This document shows positions 1 through 9,774 of a stretch of DNA of 64,000 bases, in pieces; position 1 is the first letter of the stretch; each line of letters opens with the position of its first letter. The stretch lies in the NCBI GenBank assembly GCA_028287465.1, contig JAQBPO010000082.1, positions 62,001 to 126,000 of the forward strand, in the 5' to 3' direction. Made by a program: the position numbers and the translations under genes. Origin of the DNA: Fibrobacterota bacterium (GTDB lineage: Bacteria > Fibrobacterota > Fibrobacteria > UBA11236). The notes beneath the pieces are model-generated. The model saw nothing but the letters and a program-made list of their open reading frames with translations, was not told where the DNA came from and did no database searches.

Positions 1-1557
1 GTCCGCATGGATGCCGGGCGCGGGATTTCCCGAGCCGTTGGAACCGATGCGGATGCTGTTGTAAAGGGCCGCGATGCAATCCTTCCTCAGGGAATCGGCG
101 ACGGCGGGCGTAAGGCCATAGCTCGCGGCCGTGCCGGGGGATTCCGTGATGAGCTTGGCCAGGCCGTACAGCACGAAGGCGTGGACGTTCTCGTAGTCCG
201 TGGTCCAGCCGCCATGGTGGAACGGGGAGTTGGCCATGATCCCTGCCGGGAATTCGCCCTGGTTGAAAACGGCGGTGGCGTTCTTCCCGAGCGCCGGGTT
301 CTCCAGGAGATCGAACTTGTACCTGGCGTCCTTGGTCGCGAACCACAAGGCGAGCGCGGCGAGGCCTTCATCATCCTTGGTCTGGCCCGCTCCCGGATAG
401 CAGCATGGCATGGCGGTGGCGGTCGATCGACGCGCCGTCACGATCCTGGCATAGATGTCGGCGGCGGCGGCCAGGCATTCCTTGGCATAGGCGGGATCGA
501 ACGGCTCCCAACCCCATGCGAAAAGGGCCAGGGAGGCCGCATAAAGCCCGGCCACGTTGCTGCCGATGCCGGCGGAGACGGGCCGGGCCGGTCCGCCCTT
601 GCTTACCGGCTGGGCATCCTGCTTTTCCGGTACGTCCCAATAGGAATGATCCATCCCGGGGCCCATGCCGACGCTATGGTACATGTCCCCTTTTTCGAGG
701 AGGCCGTTCGCCTTGGAGGCGCGGTACAGGTTCAGGATATAATCCGCGCCTACCTTCGCCTCATAGAGCACGTCCGGGATCCCGTCCGTCCCGAAAGGGA
801 GGGTGTCGTCATACGAAGTCCCGTAGAAATCCTCGCCCTTCTGCGGCCACAGGGCGTAGGTCAGGGAAAGGGTCACGGCCGCATAGGCTACGGTTTCGCT
901 GTACTTGCCGTGATCGCCGCAGTCATGCCATCCTCCGGTAAGCTTCCCCGCGAAGGAGGCCCCCAGCGCGTCCCCGTCCTTGAGATGGCAGGCTCCGTGC
1001 ATCCAACTGTGGGTGGCCCCGCAGCGGTTGGAACCGAAGAATTTCAGGGAGGTTTCCAGGATCTGGTTATAGACCTTGGGATCGATCCGGAAGGACGCGG
1101 AGGTGTCCTTGCCGCAAGCGATGCGGTATTGCCCGGGCGCCTGGAAGGCGGAGAAGTCGGCGCGGTAGAGGTTTTCCGCGCGGGCGGGGCGGGAGAAGGC
1201 GTAGAGGTCGGTGATGGAATTGTATGCGCCGCGGATGTTCATGGCGCCGCCGGTATAGGAGCCAATCGATTTCAGGGTTCCGCTGAAGACGGCCGCGCGG
1301 GTCCTGGCGTCCAGGACGGTAAAACCCGTTCCGGAAGGATCGGCGATGAGGGCGGTCTTGTTCGGGTCCGCGGGGCGGTATCCGACCTGATTGAGGCGGA
1401 TGTTCCGGACGAGGAGGTTGAGCGAATCGCTTTGGCGGCGGGAGCAGGTGGCGCAGGTCCGGTCGATGGCGACTTGCGCGGTAGAGGCTGCCGCGAAAAG
1501 GAGAACGGCGGAATGGATAAGGAAAAACCAACGGTAAACCGGGGAGAGTGTACGCAT
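1..1557 (-). CDS. GH9 family endoglucanase, secreted (3' end beyond window)
   Basis: I translated this gene directly because it has no stop inside the window. An ATG at 1557 opens a frame that stays open for 519 codons to base 1. Residues 1-28 form a signal peptide ending near STAQ. Residues ~50-150 match the CelD-type Ig-like N-domain that precedes many GH9 catalytic domains (RLNQVGYRPADPNKTALI). The catalytic (alpha/alpha)6 domain starts near residue 160 and holds GGWHDCGDHGKY at ~209-220, the GH9 motif with the two Asp that activate water. The usual Ala of DAGDH is Cys here. The acid-base Glu lies near the C-terminus and falls outside the window. GH9 enzymes cleave beta-1,4-glucans such as cellulose. 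The gene is co-oriented with the sugar-uptake operon upstream but separated from it by a hairpin terminator. The start has no clear Shine-Dalgarno. Family call is firm; exact substrate is inferred. Confidence 0.9.
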   Translation of the reverse strand, partial: MRTLSPVYRWFFLIHSAVLLFAAASTAQVAIDRTCATCSRRQSDSLNLLVRNIRLNQVGYRPADPNKTALIADPSGTGFTVLDARTRAAVFSGTLKSIGSYTGGAMNIRGAYNSITDLYAFSRPARAENLYRADFSAFQAPGQYRIACGKDTSASFRIDPKVYNQILETSLKFFGSNRCGATHSWMHGACHLKDGDALGASFAGKLTGGWHDCGDHGKYSETVAYAAVTLSLTYALWPQKGEDFYGTSYDDTLPFGTDGIPDVLYEAKVGADYILNLYRASKANGLLEKGDMYHSVGMGPGMDHSYWDVPEKQDAQPVSKGGPARPVSAGIGSNVAGLYAASLALFAWGWEPFDPAYAKECLAAAADIYARIVTARRSTATAMPCCYPGAGQTKDDEGLAALALWFATKDARYKFDLLENPALGKNATAVFNQGEFPAGIMANSPFHHGGWTTDYENVHAFVLYGLAKLITESPGTAASYGLTPAVADSLRKDCIAALYNSIRIGSNGSGNPAPGIHAD

Positions 1558-1649
1558 CCCGGGGTTAGTGTGAAGACGCGCCCCCAGGGTTCGGAGGAAC
1601 CCGCGCCTTCAGGCGGGGAATGATGGGTTATCGGCGACCCAAAAGGAAA

Positions 1650-1669
1650 GGGGGAGCTTTCGCTCCCCC
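1650..1669 (-). terminator. Hairpin terminator after the 60-aa membrane protein
   Basis: GGGGGAGC-TTTC-GCTCCCCC is a perfect 8-bp stem with a 4-nt loop. On the minus strand it is followed by CTTTCCTTTT, so it best fits termination of transcripts leaving the small gene at 1733-1915. The plus-strand side is less T-rich. Confidence 0.6.
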
Positions 1670-1732
1670 TGGTTCCTGTCATTTTGGATTCGCAATCCTA
1701 GTGGCGAATGCGATGCGAAGCCCGGCGGGCGG

Positions 1733-1915
1733 TTATTCGCCCTGGACGCTATTCGCCTGGATTTCACGCGGTTGGGCCGCGGCCGCCTTGGCCATGTACT
1801 TCCCGATTTCCGCCGGAACCCGGGCCATGATGGCCAAGCCGAGGAAGAATAGGATCATGACCAGCATTTCCCATAGCGGGCGCTTGGACCGAGAATGATC
1901 AGGTAGGTATCCCAT
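1733..1915 (-). CDS. Small single-pass membrane protein, 60 aa, unknown
   Basis: A short gene with a strong ribosome site (CTGGAGGATTCGC before the ATG at 1915) and a hairpin terminator after it, which is why I take it as real. The protein has a basic, Pro-containing N-terminus, one hydrophobic segment at about residues 15-34 (LVMILFFLGLAIMARVP) and a short polar, Ala-rich tail, so N-in/C-out topology is likely. It lies between the GH-A lipoprotein gene and the GH9 gene, in the same direction. I recognise no family. It could be a small accessory protein of the glucan locus or an unrelated stress-type microprotein. Confidence 0.6.
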   Translation of the reverse strand: MGYLPDHSRSKRPLWEMLVMILFFLGLAIMARVPAEIGKYMAKAAAAQPREIQANSVQGE

Positions 1916-2032
1916 GCGAATCCTCCAGGATGGTTTTTAATCCAATGCAAAAATAAGACGATGTCACCGGATCCGCGTAGGGAAAAATGTCCCCTCAGGG
2001 GCCGGATCGGCCTTAAACCGGGAGGTTTTTTC

Positions 2033-5000
2033 TCATTTTTGAGAAACGGAAACCAAGGAATGGGCAGGAAGTGTCAATTTCATGGTTTCGGAAAGAGCCA
2101 ATGCCTCCCCTTGCCCCGGTCCCGTTTTCGCATTGGACGCATCCAGCCTTTTCAGGATTCCGGCCCCCTTCAGCCCGGGTACCGTCAAGGTTACCGTAGC
2201 CGCGGTCTCCGGATGCTTGTTGATGAGCAGAACGGAATGCGTCCCATCCGGTCTTTGGGTCAGGTAACAGCTCAGATCGCTCTCCGCGTCCGCTCCGGCC
2301 GCCCCGGCGCCCGCCGCCCCGGCGCCCGGGACCGAAACCACCTTGCATCCCAGAAGGCGGCCCCGCAGGCTTTCGCTGGCCAGCTTGAAGGCATGATAGG
2401 AAGGGCGAGGTACGATATCCCCGTCCTGGGCCCCGGTCCGGGAAAGGTAGCCATAGTCCCCTCCCTGCTCGGTGAGGTTGTTGTGGATGTCCCAGTAATC
2501 GGCCTCATCGATATTGTGCCTGGCCAGCATGCCCAGGTAATCCGCCACGAACAATCCGTTCGCCAGGGACAGGGTCTGAGGGCCCGGTTTGAAGTCCACG
2601 GAATTCCATTCGGTAAGCCAGATCCCGTACTCGCGGTCCGGATTCCCGTAGGTCTTGAGCTGCCGGCGAACGCTGGGGATGATTTCGTCGAGGCTTTGCG
2701 GGGCCGCCAACAAGGCCTGGTCATTCTCTTCGCCGGAATGCTGGGGGTAATGGTGGATGATGACGGCGTCGGCCAGGTCCTTGGTGGCCGCGAGCACCTG
2801 CTTGTTCCATTCCCCGTCCAGCACCGCGACCACGGCCACCTGGATGGCGGGGTCGGCCGCCTTCATGGCCTTGATGAAGGCGGCGGCCCGTTTGCCGTAC
2901 TCGTCCCCGGTGGTATGCTGGGGATGCCAATCTCCGTAGAGTTCATTGCCCACCTCCCACAGCCGCACCTTGGCGTTCTTGGTCACGTTCACGTACTTGA
3001 CCCAATCGGCCGCCTCCTGGGGCGTGCCCTTGCCGAAGTTGACGGTGAACATGCCTTCGTTCCCGGTGCGCTTGAGCCATTCCAGGAATTCATCCGTATC
3101 CACCATGCCGTCCTTCTTGTCCAGCACTTGCCGCCAATGATCGTCGTCGGCGCGCAGCCCGCCGGGGTAGCGGACCACCTGGTGGCGCGCGGCTTTGACA
3201 TACGCTTCGGTCTTGCCGTCCAGGAGATCCCCGTCCCAGAGGGCGGCATTGATTCCGAACAGGCCGTCATTGATCTTGGCCGTGATGACCTGGCCGGGCT
3301 GGCCCGACACCTGGAAATCGCGCCGAGCGACCACGGGCCGCTTGGGGGCCTCGCGCAGATTGGTCAGGGTCACGTCATCGACCCGGTAGGATCCGCTGGT
3401 GCCGTCCCCGGCGGGCTTGAAGTCCAATACCCGGACCGATTGCAGATCGAGCTTGCCGTTCTGCACCGCGTCCGGCGGCTGGTAATAGGGGAACTTCACG
3501 AAGTTGCGGAAGGGCACCAGGATATCGTTCCATCCCCGGGTGGCGCCGGTATTGGCCACGAAGACTTCATTGCCCGCGTCATGCACCTGGATGGTCACGC
3601 CCTGGAAGGCCTTGGGCGTATAGATGGAGACCCGGATGCCGTAATGGCCCGTCCAATCGCGCATGCCCCCCGGGCTGCCGTTGACATCGTATCGGTAGAG
3701 GACGTCGCACCAGTCCGCCAGGCGATAGGTCACGCCCAGGGATTTCCCGGGGCGGCCCTTGATCGCGTCCGCTTCGAAGGCCACCTCGGATTTGGGTCCC
3801 TTGCCGGTTTCCCAGCCTTTCCCGCCCGCTTCGAAATCATGCAGGAGCAGATCCGGCGATTTGGAGGAGAAGGCGTTCCAGTATTCGTCCGGATCCACGT
3901 ACCCGGGGATATCCTCCGTGATGACGATATCCTTGGCGTAGAAGGCGATGGGTTGGCCGGGCGGGATCTTGTTCTCGTCCTTGTTCTCGGAAAAGCGGAT
4001 TTCGTTTATCTGATCCCACTTCACTTCGGTCGAGATCTCCGCCGACTTGGCCGCATCCCAATACATGCCGGTGGCGCCGAACCTCTTCAGGGGGATGCGG
4101 AAATAATTCCATGCGGTATCCACCGGGCCGAAATCCCCGAGGACCAATTTGCTCTGGGCCTTGATGCCGTCCGGGCGGCTGTCCAGAAGGCCCAGATAGA
4201 TGCTGCGCACCCCGGGCGCGCCCTTGCCCCAAAAGCAGAGCGCCCCTTTGGCCGCGCGGAGACCGCGCAGGTCCAGGTTTTTGCCTTCGCCCAAGGCCAG
4301 GGTCACGCCGGAATATTCGTTCGGATCCATATAGGCCGCCAGGGTCCCTCCGGCGGGGCTTCCAGGCTGGACCTTCGCGGCCGTCTTGCCACCATAGACA
4401 TAGGTGAAGCCGCCTTGGGGCATGGCGTCCCCGAACAGGGTGTGGAGCACCTTCCCGCCTCCGGCCTGCGCCAGGGGCATGGCGATGGTTTCCTGCTTGT
4501 CCTGCCAATCCTCCGAGGGCTTCTCCTCGACGGCGTCGTATACGTCCCGCAATACGGCGATATCGTCGACCCAGACCCGGAAGGAGGGGTTCTCCGCCTT
4601 CTTGATCTCGATGCGGAATTCCGTGACCGCGTTCCAGTCGAAGGCCATCGGCACTTCGATGCGGTTCTTGGCGTCCCAGAACACGCCCTTGCGGCCGAAC
4701 TTGGTGAGGGGAATGGAAACCTGGCGCCATTCGTTGGTGATCCCGCCATTGTCGTTCAAGGGGATCCGCACCACGGTCTTCTTGCCGTCCCGGTTCTCAT
4801 CGTCCACCAGGGCCACCCAGGCGATTTCCCCGCCGCGCGCGCCCTTGATCCAGAACCGCAAGGCGCCCCGGGAATAGTAGGGCGTGAGGTCGTACATCAG
4901 GTTGTACAGGCATACGGAGCCGCCGGAATAATCCCCGGCCTCCAGATCGAATTGCAGGGAGACTTCGCTTTCATGCCCGGACTCTTCGGGTATGAAGACC

Positions 5001-5227
5001 TTGGCCGCATCGGGATAGGTGTACTGGTACCCGCCGGCCACGAAGTCGTCATCGAAGAAGCGGGCCACCATGCGGGGATCGGATTGGGCCGCGCTTCCGG
5101 CGCCCAGGGTTGCGGCCGGATCCGGAAGCGGTTTGAAATGGAGGGCGCAGCCCCAAAGGCCCAGGGATGCCAGGATGGCCAGGAAACCCATGGGCGCGCG
5201 GTCTCGTTTCGGATTCACAAAAGCCAC
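2033..5227 (-). CDS. Clan GH-A glycoside hydrolase lipoprotein (GH51-like) with N-terminal carbohydrate-binding-like domains
   Basis: 1064 aa. A lipobox (GLWGC, Cys near residue 27) marks it as a lipoprotein. Three beta-sandwich stretches at about residues 45-235, 260-435 and 450-640 resemble CBM11/CBM4-type carbohydrate-binding domains. The catalytic barrel follows. WEVGNELYGDW (about residue 756) supplies the acid-base Glu, and IWLTEWNSVDF (about residue 873) supplies the nucleophile. The spacing of about 117 residues is typical of GH51/GH39 in clan GH-A, and a short beta domain closes the protein as in GH51. Substrate is not settled: arabinofuranosidase and beta-glucanase are both possible; the GH9 and GH1 neighbours favour a beta-glucan or mixed plant cell-wall role. 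The start is GTG with GGGAG upstream; an ATG at residue 13 is a weaker alternative. It lies 16 bp downstream of an outer-membrane protein gene, probably in the same operon. Confidence 0.8.
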   Translation of the reverse strand: MAFVNPKRDRAPMGFLAILASLGLWGCALHFKPLPDPAATLGAGSAAQSDPRMVARFFDDDFVAGGYQYTYPDAAKVFIPEESGHESEVSLQFDLEAGDYSGGSVCLYNLMYDLTPYYSRGALRFWIKGARGGEIAWVALVDDENRDGKKTVVRIPLNDNGGITNEWRQVSIPLTKFGRKGVFWDAKNRIEVPMAFDWNAVTEFRIEIKKAENPSFRVWVDDIAVLRDVYDAVEEKPSEDWQDKQETIAMPLAQAGGGKVLHTLFGDAMPQGGFTYVYGGKTAAKVQPGSPAGGTLAAYMDPNEYSGVTLALGEGKNLDLRGLRAAKGALCFWGKGAPGVRSIYLGLLDSRPDGIKAQSKLVLGDFGPVDTAWNYFRIPLKRFGATGMYWDAAKSAEISTEVKWDQINEIRFSENKDENKIPPGQPIAFYAKDIVITEDIPGYVDPDEYWNAFSSKSPDLLLHDFEAGGKGWETGKGPKSEVAFEADAIKGRPGKSLGVTYRLADWCDVLYRYDVNGSPGGMRDWTGHYGIRVSIYTPKAFQGVTIQVHDAGNEVFVANTGATRGWNDILVPFRNFVKFPYYQPPDAVQNGKLDLQSVRVLDFKPAGDGTSGSYRVDDVTLTNLREAPKRPVVARRDFQVSGQPGQVITAKINDGLFGINAALWDGDLLDGKTEAYVKAARHQVVRYPGGLRADDDHWRQVLDKKDGMVDTDEFLEWLKRTGNEGMFTVNFGKGTPQEAADWVKYVNVTKNAKVRLWEVGNELYGDWHPQHTTGDEYGKRAAAFIKAMKAADPAIQVAVVAVLDGEWNKQVLAATKDLADAVIIHHYPQHSGEENDQALLAAPQSLDEIIPSVRRQLKTYGNPDREYGIWLTEWNSVDFKPGPQTLSLANGLFVADYLGMLARHNIDEADYWDIHNNLTEQGGDYGYLSRTGAQDGDIVPRPSYHAFKLASESLRGRLLGCKVVSVPGAGAAGAGAAGADAESDLSCYLTQRPDGTHSVLLINKHPETAATVTLTVPGLKGAGILKRLDASNAKTGPGQGEALALSETMKLTLPAHSLVSVSQK

Positions 5228-5243
5228 GGCAGCTCCCGGGGGT

Positions 5244-7259
5244 TCAGAAGTGGACGGTCAGGAACAGATCGGTCTGCAATTGGGAGAAGTCGTTGTCCGC
5301 GGCGCCATCGGGATTGTCGACCTTGATCCGCCCCAGGGAGAAGAGCAGATGCGCTCCCGCGGCCACCTTGTAGTCCAGGCCGCCCGCGTAATGGGTCTGC
5401 ACCTGTTCGGTTTCCGCGGCGGGGCGGGAGACCGTATTGACGATGCGCTGATACCCGCCCAGGATGGAGAATCGCTTCCAGAATCCGAATTGCCCGCCGG
5501 CATTGAGGAAGTCGCTCGTCACCTTGGCGGCGGCGTGCAGGGAATCCCCCGCGATGCCGGCATTGTCCGCCGTGGACCGGACCAGGCTGCCGGAAAGGGT
5601 GAAGGGCAAGGCCAAGCCCATCAGGTCCCCGGCTTCTACCTTCAGTCCGCCGCCCATCTGGGAGAATTCCGTATTAGGCATGGCCCGGGAAGAGTCGACC
5701 ATGACTCCGGTGACGTTCTCCAGCCTGGCGAAAACCGCTTGCGCCTCGATGCGATCCTGGAGGAAGGAAAGCGTTAGCTCCGATTGCAGGCCCCCGCGGT
5801 TGGGCGTCGCCGGCCCGAACGGCATGAGCAGTTGCAGGGCCGTGTCCGCGCGCGAGGCGGCGAAGGCGGCCATCTCGCCCTGGGTCATGATGGAGCTCTG
5901 GTAGGAGTTCTTGGAAAAGGGCGCGCGCTGCCAGAGATTGGTCTGCTCGCTGGGGGCGAATTTGAAGACATGTTCGTACATGGCGTCGAAGGTCGAGTAA
6001 TTGCGGGCGCGTACGTCGTTGGTCCTTATCTTCGCGGTGTCGTTCTCGATGTTGAGGATGCGCTCGCCCATGAATACAGGGCTTTGCGCCAGTTCGTTCC
6101 GGAAGCCGGCCTCGTTCCTGATATAACCGAGGTTCATGCGGACGCGGAAGGAATTCGCCGGTTTCCAGGAACCGTAGAGCCGGGCGGACAAGGCCGACCC
6201 GTCGATGGAGTTCCGGGTGACCACGCTATCGGTGGAGGTCGCATAGTAGTTGGTATCGTCCTTGGAGAGCGCGTATTCGGCCGAGACGCCCAGATTGAAA
6301 TCCGGGTTCCCGGTCAAGGTCGCCAGATCGAACCCCGCCCGTCCCGCGACCACGCCGGTATGCTGGGCCGCGGTGTCCGCCTCGCCGGTCCCGGCATAAC
6401 TGCCTTGCTTATCGAAGATGGCCAGGTAGGTCCCTCCCAAAGAGGCGCCCACGGGCGATACGAAGTCGGCATTGGCCGATCCCAGGAACTTCTCCACCGG
6501 GGACCTTTCCACCGCGGCCGTCGCCTTGTTGCCGTTCTGGATGCTGGTTTCGACGTTGCGCAAACGGGAACCCAGAACGTTCAGATGCGCTTCCTTGAGG
6601 AGGCCCTTGGCGCCATGGTCCACCGCCGCGTCGAAGTCCAGGTTCACGCCCTGAAGCAGGCGTTCGCCGGCGCCTACGAAGGCCTCGTCCATGGCCTCCC
6701 GGCGGTCCCCGGCGAACACCGCGGGTTCATACAGGACCCCGAACTCGGGGGCGTACAGGGTGAGGGGGCTGTACTTGCGCTTGAAGTCCCCGACATCGTA
6801 CCCGAACATCCCCTTCACCTTGCCGTCGATGCTGATCCAACGGGTATTGATGGGATTCCCCACGTCCGAAAAGAAGTTGCGCCAATCCTGGTGCATCCGG
6901 ACCATCAGGCGTCCCTGGGTCGCGGTATTCGGCCGGGCGCGGATATCGAAATCGACGGACGTGAATTCGACGGACTCCTCCGATCGGCGGGAACTGATCG
7001 CGGCGGGGCCGCCCAGGGACGAATGGAGGTATTGGGATCGGAACGCGCCTCCCAGGGAGATGCCTTCCTTGGACATGATGCCTTCGAGGGCTTTTCCGTA
7101 TTCGCCCTGGACCGGACGGGCGTCGGGTTCGGCTGTCCCTGCGGCGCCGGGGACGCCGGAGACCTGGGAAAGCGCGGCGTTGGGGAATCCGCACACCAGG
7201 CAAGCCAAGGCGGCCGCAATCGGGCGGAACCGGGCCGCCTGGAGTATTGAAGTCGACAT
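5244..7259 (-). CDS. Outer-membrane beta-barrel protein, probable glycan uptake porin
   Basis: 671 aa from the ATG at 7259, chosen for GAGGAG six bases upstream; a longer open frame adds 19 residues without support. It has a signal peptide (residues 1-32, ending near AALSQ), alternating amphipathic strands throughout, and a C-terminal FLTVHF ending in Phe, the usual BAM recognition signal. No periplasmic enzyme domain is visible. The gene lies 11 bp after another barrel gene of the same kind and upstream of the GH-A lipoprotein, in a line of co-directed genes starting with a sugar ABC transporter. A role in passage or display of oligosaccharides is inferred from this context. I cannot assign a named family. 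Confidence 0.72.
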   Translation of the reverse strand: MSTSILQAARFRPIAAALACLVCGFPNAALSQVSGVPGAAGTAEPDARPVQGEYGKALEGIMSKEGISLGGAFRSQYLHSSLGGPAAISSRRSEESVEFTSVDFDIRARPNTATQGRLMVRMHQDWRNFFSDVGNPINTRWISIDGKVKGMFGYDVGDFKRKYSPLTLYAPEFGVLYEPAVFAGDRREAMDEAFVGAGERLLQGVNLDFDAAVDHGAKGLLKEAHLNVLGSRLRNVETSIQNGNKATAAVERSPVEKFLGSANADFVSPVGASLGGTYLAIFDKQGSYAGTGEADTAAQHTGVVAGRAGFDLATLTGNPDFNLGVSAEYALSKDDTNYYATSTDSVVTRNSIDGSALSARLYGSWKPANSFRVRMNLGYIRNEAGFRNELAQSPVFMGERILNIENDTAKIRTNDVRARNYSTFDAMYEHVFKFAPSEQTNLWQRAPFSKNSYQSSIMTQGEMAAFAASRADTALQLLMPFGPATPNRGGLQSELTLSFLQDRIEAQAVFARLENVTGVMVDSSRAMPNTEFSQMGGGLKVEAGDLMGLALPFTLSGSLVRSTADNAGIAGDSLHAAAKVTSDFLNAGGQFGFWKRFSILGGYQRIVNTVSRPAAETEQVQTHYAGGLDYKVAAGAHLLFSLGRIKVDNPDGAADNDFSQLQTDLFLTVHF

Positions 7260-7270
7260 TTGCGCTCCTC

Positions 7271-9673
7271 TTAAAACCACATCTTGATTTCCGCGGAGAC
7301 CAAGGCGTTGGTCCAATCGTTCGCGGAAAAGAATTCATCCGTATGCTTCATCCACTTGTAACGGCCGTGCAGTCCCGTCCGGGAGGCGAAATCCCAGTCG
7401 AAGCCGCCGCCATAGGCGTAGTCACGGTAGGCGATAGGCACGCGCACCACGGCCCCGGAGGCCGGGTCTTCCATATAGGCCTGGTCGGAACGCCAGTTCT
7501 CGAATCCGGCGAGGCCGAGCAGGTAGAACTTGTCCGTCAGGGCTATGGCGGGCTCGGCCCGGAAATAGGTGCCCCAGAGCATCAGGTCCGCGGGCGAGAA
7601 TGCCAGGGGACGGAACCGCGAGGAGACGCCGTTGAGGGCGAAGTAACCGCTGAGGAATAGATCATGGGCATACCCGATGCGGGGTCCGATGTCCGCCGCG
7701 CCGTCCAGCTCGAAGTTGAAGGCCCACTTCCGATGCTCGGGGACGAAGGGGGAGCGGGTCAAGATGCCGGTGGGGTGGGTGAGGTTGGAATCCGCCTGGG
7801 CGGCGTTATCGTACGGGACGAAGCCTTCGTAGATGGACAGGTAATCGCTGCGCAGGCCGCCGGCCTCGGGGCCGTAGGGGTTCTGGTATTCCGGCGTGCG
7901 GAAGCTTTCGTCGCCCAGGCGGCGCGGATATTTGCCCGTCGTCAGGGAATGGTCCACCAGGTTGTTGCCCCAGCGGTTGTAGGAAGTCTGGAACACGCTG
8001 TTGAAGTCCTGGCCGTTCAAGCGATAGGGGAAGTACAGGACGTCCCGCGCCACGGAAGGCTGGAAATGCTGGCCATAGCCGACGCGGAAGTGGCCGTATC
8101 CCACATTGGGCGAGACCGATAGGTTGAGGCCGGCCATGTTCTGGGAATAGGGCGATCCCTCCCCGCGGCCGATGAATTTGCCGGCGCCCACCATATTAGA
8201 ACCCACGGGGAAAAACGCGTCCACGGGGGTGGCGAAGGAGAAGGGCGAATAGAAGCCCTTGGGGATATAGGCGATGTCCGCCTGGACCGGGATGCCATAC
8301 CGGGAACGGATGCGCGCGAATGCGGCGGGTACGGGGTCGGCGGATGCGGTTCGCGAGGAGGCGATGCCGTTGTAGCTTTTATGGCCGAGGGAATCCGTCC
8401 CCGCGGAATCCACCGAGTAGCGCATCCAGACTGTGTCCAGCAGGCCCAAGGCAAGGTCGAAATGGACGTCGAGGTTCTCGTTGACCGCGCCCTTGAGGTC
8501 CATGGACCAGACCTTGGGCTGCTTGTAGAAGCCCTGTCCGTTCAGGAAGCGGAGTTGCCTGTTGTTGGCGGTATCCGCGATCAGGGCTTCGCGCACGGAG
8601 AAGTTGTTGCGCCAGGCCTGGTTCAAGGCGATCTCGGATTTATAGCGGATGCCCACGGTATTGATGCCCAAGGTCAGTCCGCCCAAGGCCTTCTCCTTGG
8701 CCAGGCGCGCATGGTACATATGGCGGAACGAATCGCCGATGCCCTGCTGCTTGGCGTCATTGGCGAGATCGGCCAGGGCCAGATCGCTGGAGAAGTCGAC
8801 GAATTCCCTTTCGAAATTGTCGTAACGCTCGAAGGTGCCCCAAAGCAGGGCGAGCTGCAGGCCCGCGGGCAGATCGATGCTGCGGAGGTCCACGCCGTTG
8901 AAGGGCTTCTTGTTCCAGGCTGCGCGCCCGGATTTCTCGCCCTTGGCGATATTGTATTCGTAATAGCGTCCTACCGGCTGTTCCACTTCGTAGGGCAGGT
9001 AATCCCAGGCGAAGGTGCGGGGCTGGGCCTTCCAGATGGTCAGGGGCGAAGCCTCGGTCCACAATACGTTCCCCATGCGCACCCAGAATGAGGCCGGAAC
9101 CGTACGTATGGCGAGTCCCGCTGCCATGTCCTCGTGGATGTTGGCGGTCACTTCGCTCTTATCGTGCCGGTTCTGGGCGCGGGTGAATCCGCTCCCGTCG
9201 GCGGCTTCCTTGTTGAGGAAAATCCCCGGCAGGGTGTTCTGGAATCCCAGCTTGGACCAGAGCACGGCATTGCGGCCCGCGCGCACCACCATCGCCAGGC
9301 GCAGCATGCTTTCATTGCCCTCGTAATCGGCCTGGGTCCAGGTCTGATCGCGGATCAGGTAATTGGGATACTCGGAGAAATCGTGCTCGGAGATGCGGAG
9401 GCGCGCTTCGCCCGAAAAGGAAACCGGGCTGGATCCGCCGAAGAGCAGGGTCGAACGCACCTTGGACTCGAGGACGTCCCCGGAGGGCAAGTCCGCCGCG
9501 GCGCTATCCGTCTTCCATGCGACGGCCGCTTCGGCCCCATCCGATCCAGGCGCGGCGACCGGATCGGCCTTGGCCTTCACGTCGCTTCCATCCGCCATGG
9601 CCGGCGAGCCCAGCCCCAACAGGCATGCGCTCAACAGGGCCAGGCAATCATTTCCAGAACGGATTCTTGTCAT
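7271..9673 (-). CDS. Outer-membrane beta-barrel protein, larger partner
   Basis: 800 aa from the ATG at 9673; a TTG four codons upstream is possible but sits too close to its AGGAG. There is a signal peptide (cleavage near PAMADG), a low-complexity Ala/Asp linker to about residue 70, then a long beta-strand-rich region ending in SAEIKMWF with terminal Phe. It resembles the next protein in general architecture rather than in close sequence. Its position between the MalG-type permease gene and the second barrel gene suggests one dedicated outer-membrane route for the sugar imported by the ABC transporter. There is no TonB-box or SusC/SusD signature, so it is not a standard Bacteroidetes polysaccharide utilisation pair. 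Confidence 0.7.
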   Translation of the reverse strand: MTRIRSGNDCLALLSACLLGLGSPAMADGSDVKAKADPVAAPGSDGAEAAVAWKTDSAAADLPSGDVLESKVRSTLLFGGSSPVSFSGEARLRISEHDFSEYPNYLIRDQTWTQADYEGNESMLRLAMVVRAGRNAVLWSKLGFQNTLPGIFLNKEAADGSGFTRAQNRHDKSEVTANIHEDMAAGLAIRTVPASFWVRMGNVLWTEASPLTIWKAQPRTFAWDYLPYEVEQPVGRYYEYNIAKGEKSGRAAWNKKPFNGVDLRSIDLPAGLQLALLWGTFERYDNFEREFVDFSSDLALADLANDAKQQGIGDSFRHMYHARLAKEKALGGLTLGINTVGIRYKSEIALNQAWRNNFSVREALIADTANNRQLRFLNGQGFYKQPKVWSMDLKGAVNENLDVHFDLALGLLDTVWMRYSVDSAGTDSLGHKSYNGIASSRTASADPVPAAFARIRSRYGIPVQADIAYIPKGFYSPFSFATPVDAFFPVGSNMVGAGKFIGRGEGSPYSQNMAGLNLSVSPNVGYGHFRVGYGQHFQPSVARDVLYFPYRLNGQDFNSVFQTSYNRWGNNLVDHSLTTGKYPRRLGDESFRTPEYQNPYGPEAGGLRSDYLSIYEGFVPYDNAAQADSNLTHPTGILTRSPFVPEHRKWAFNFELDGAADIGPRIGYAHDLFLSGYFALNGVSSRFRPLAFSPADLMLWGTYFRAEPAIALTDKFYLLGLAGFENWRSDQAYMEDPASGAVVRVPIAYRDYAYGGGFDWDFASRTGLHGRYKWMKHTDEFFSANDWTNALVSAEIKMWF

Positions 9674-9774
9674 TGCTGTTCCCAAGGCTCCTGCGCGTGA
9701 AAGACCCGCATCCCCGGGCCCGCTTCGGTCCCTACTTGGTATCCGAAAGGGCGGATGCGGTTTGGATCCGGGGA

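Noticed and set aside
7-1623. 538-aa plus-strand frame
   Set aside because: Shadow of the GH9 gene on the minus strand: low-complexity Gly/Arg/Val protein with no motifs, while the minus frame has a signal peptide and GH9 signature.
1961-5326. 1121-aa plus-strand frame
   Set aside because: Shadow of the GH-A lipoprotein gene; the minus frame has lipobox and catalytic motifs.
5784-7250. 488-aa plus-strand frame
   Set aside because: Shadow of the outer-membrane barrel at 5244-7259; it has no domain and no ribosome site.
5244-9673. SusC/SusD-type pair
   Set aside because: No TonB box, plug domain or SusD-like lipoprotein signature; both genes encode simple barrels.
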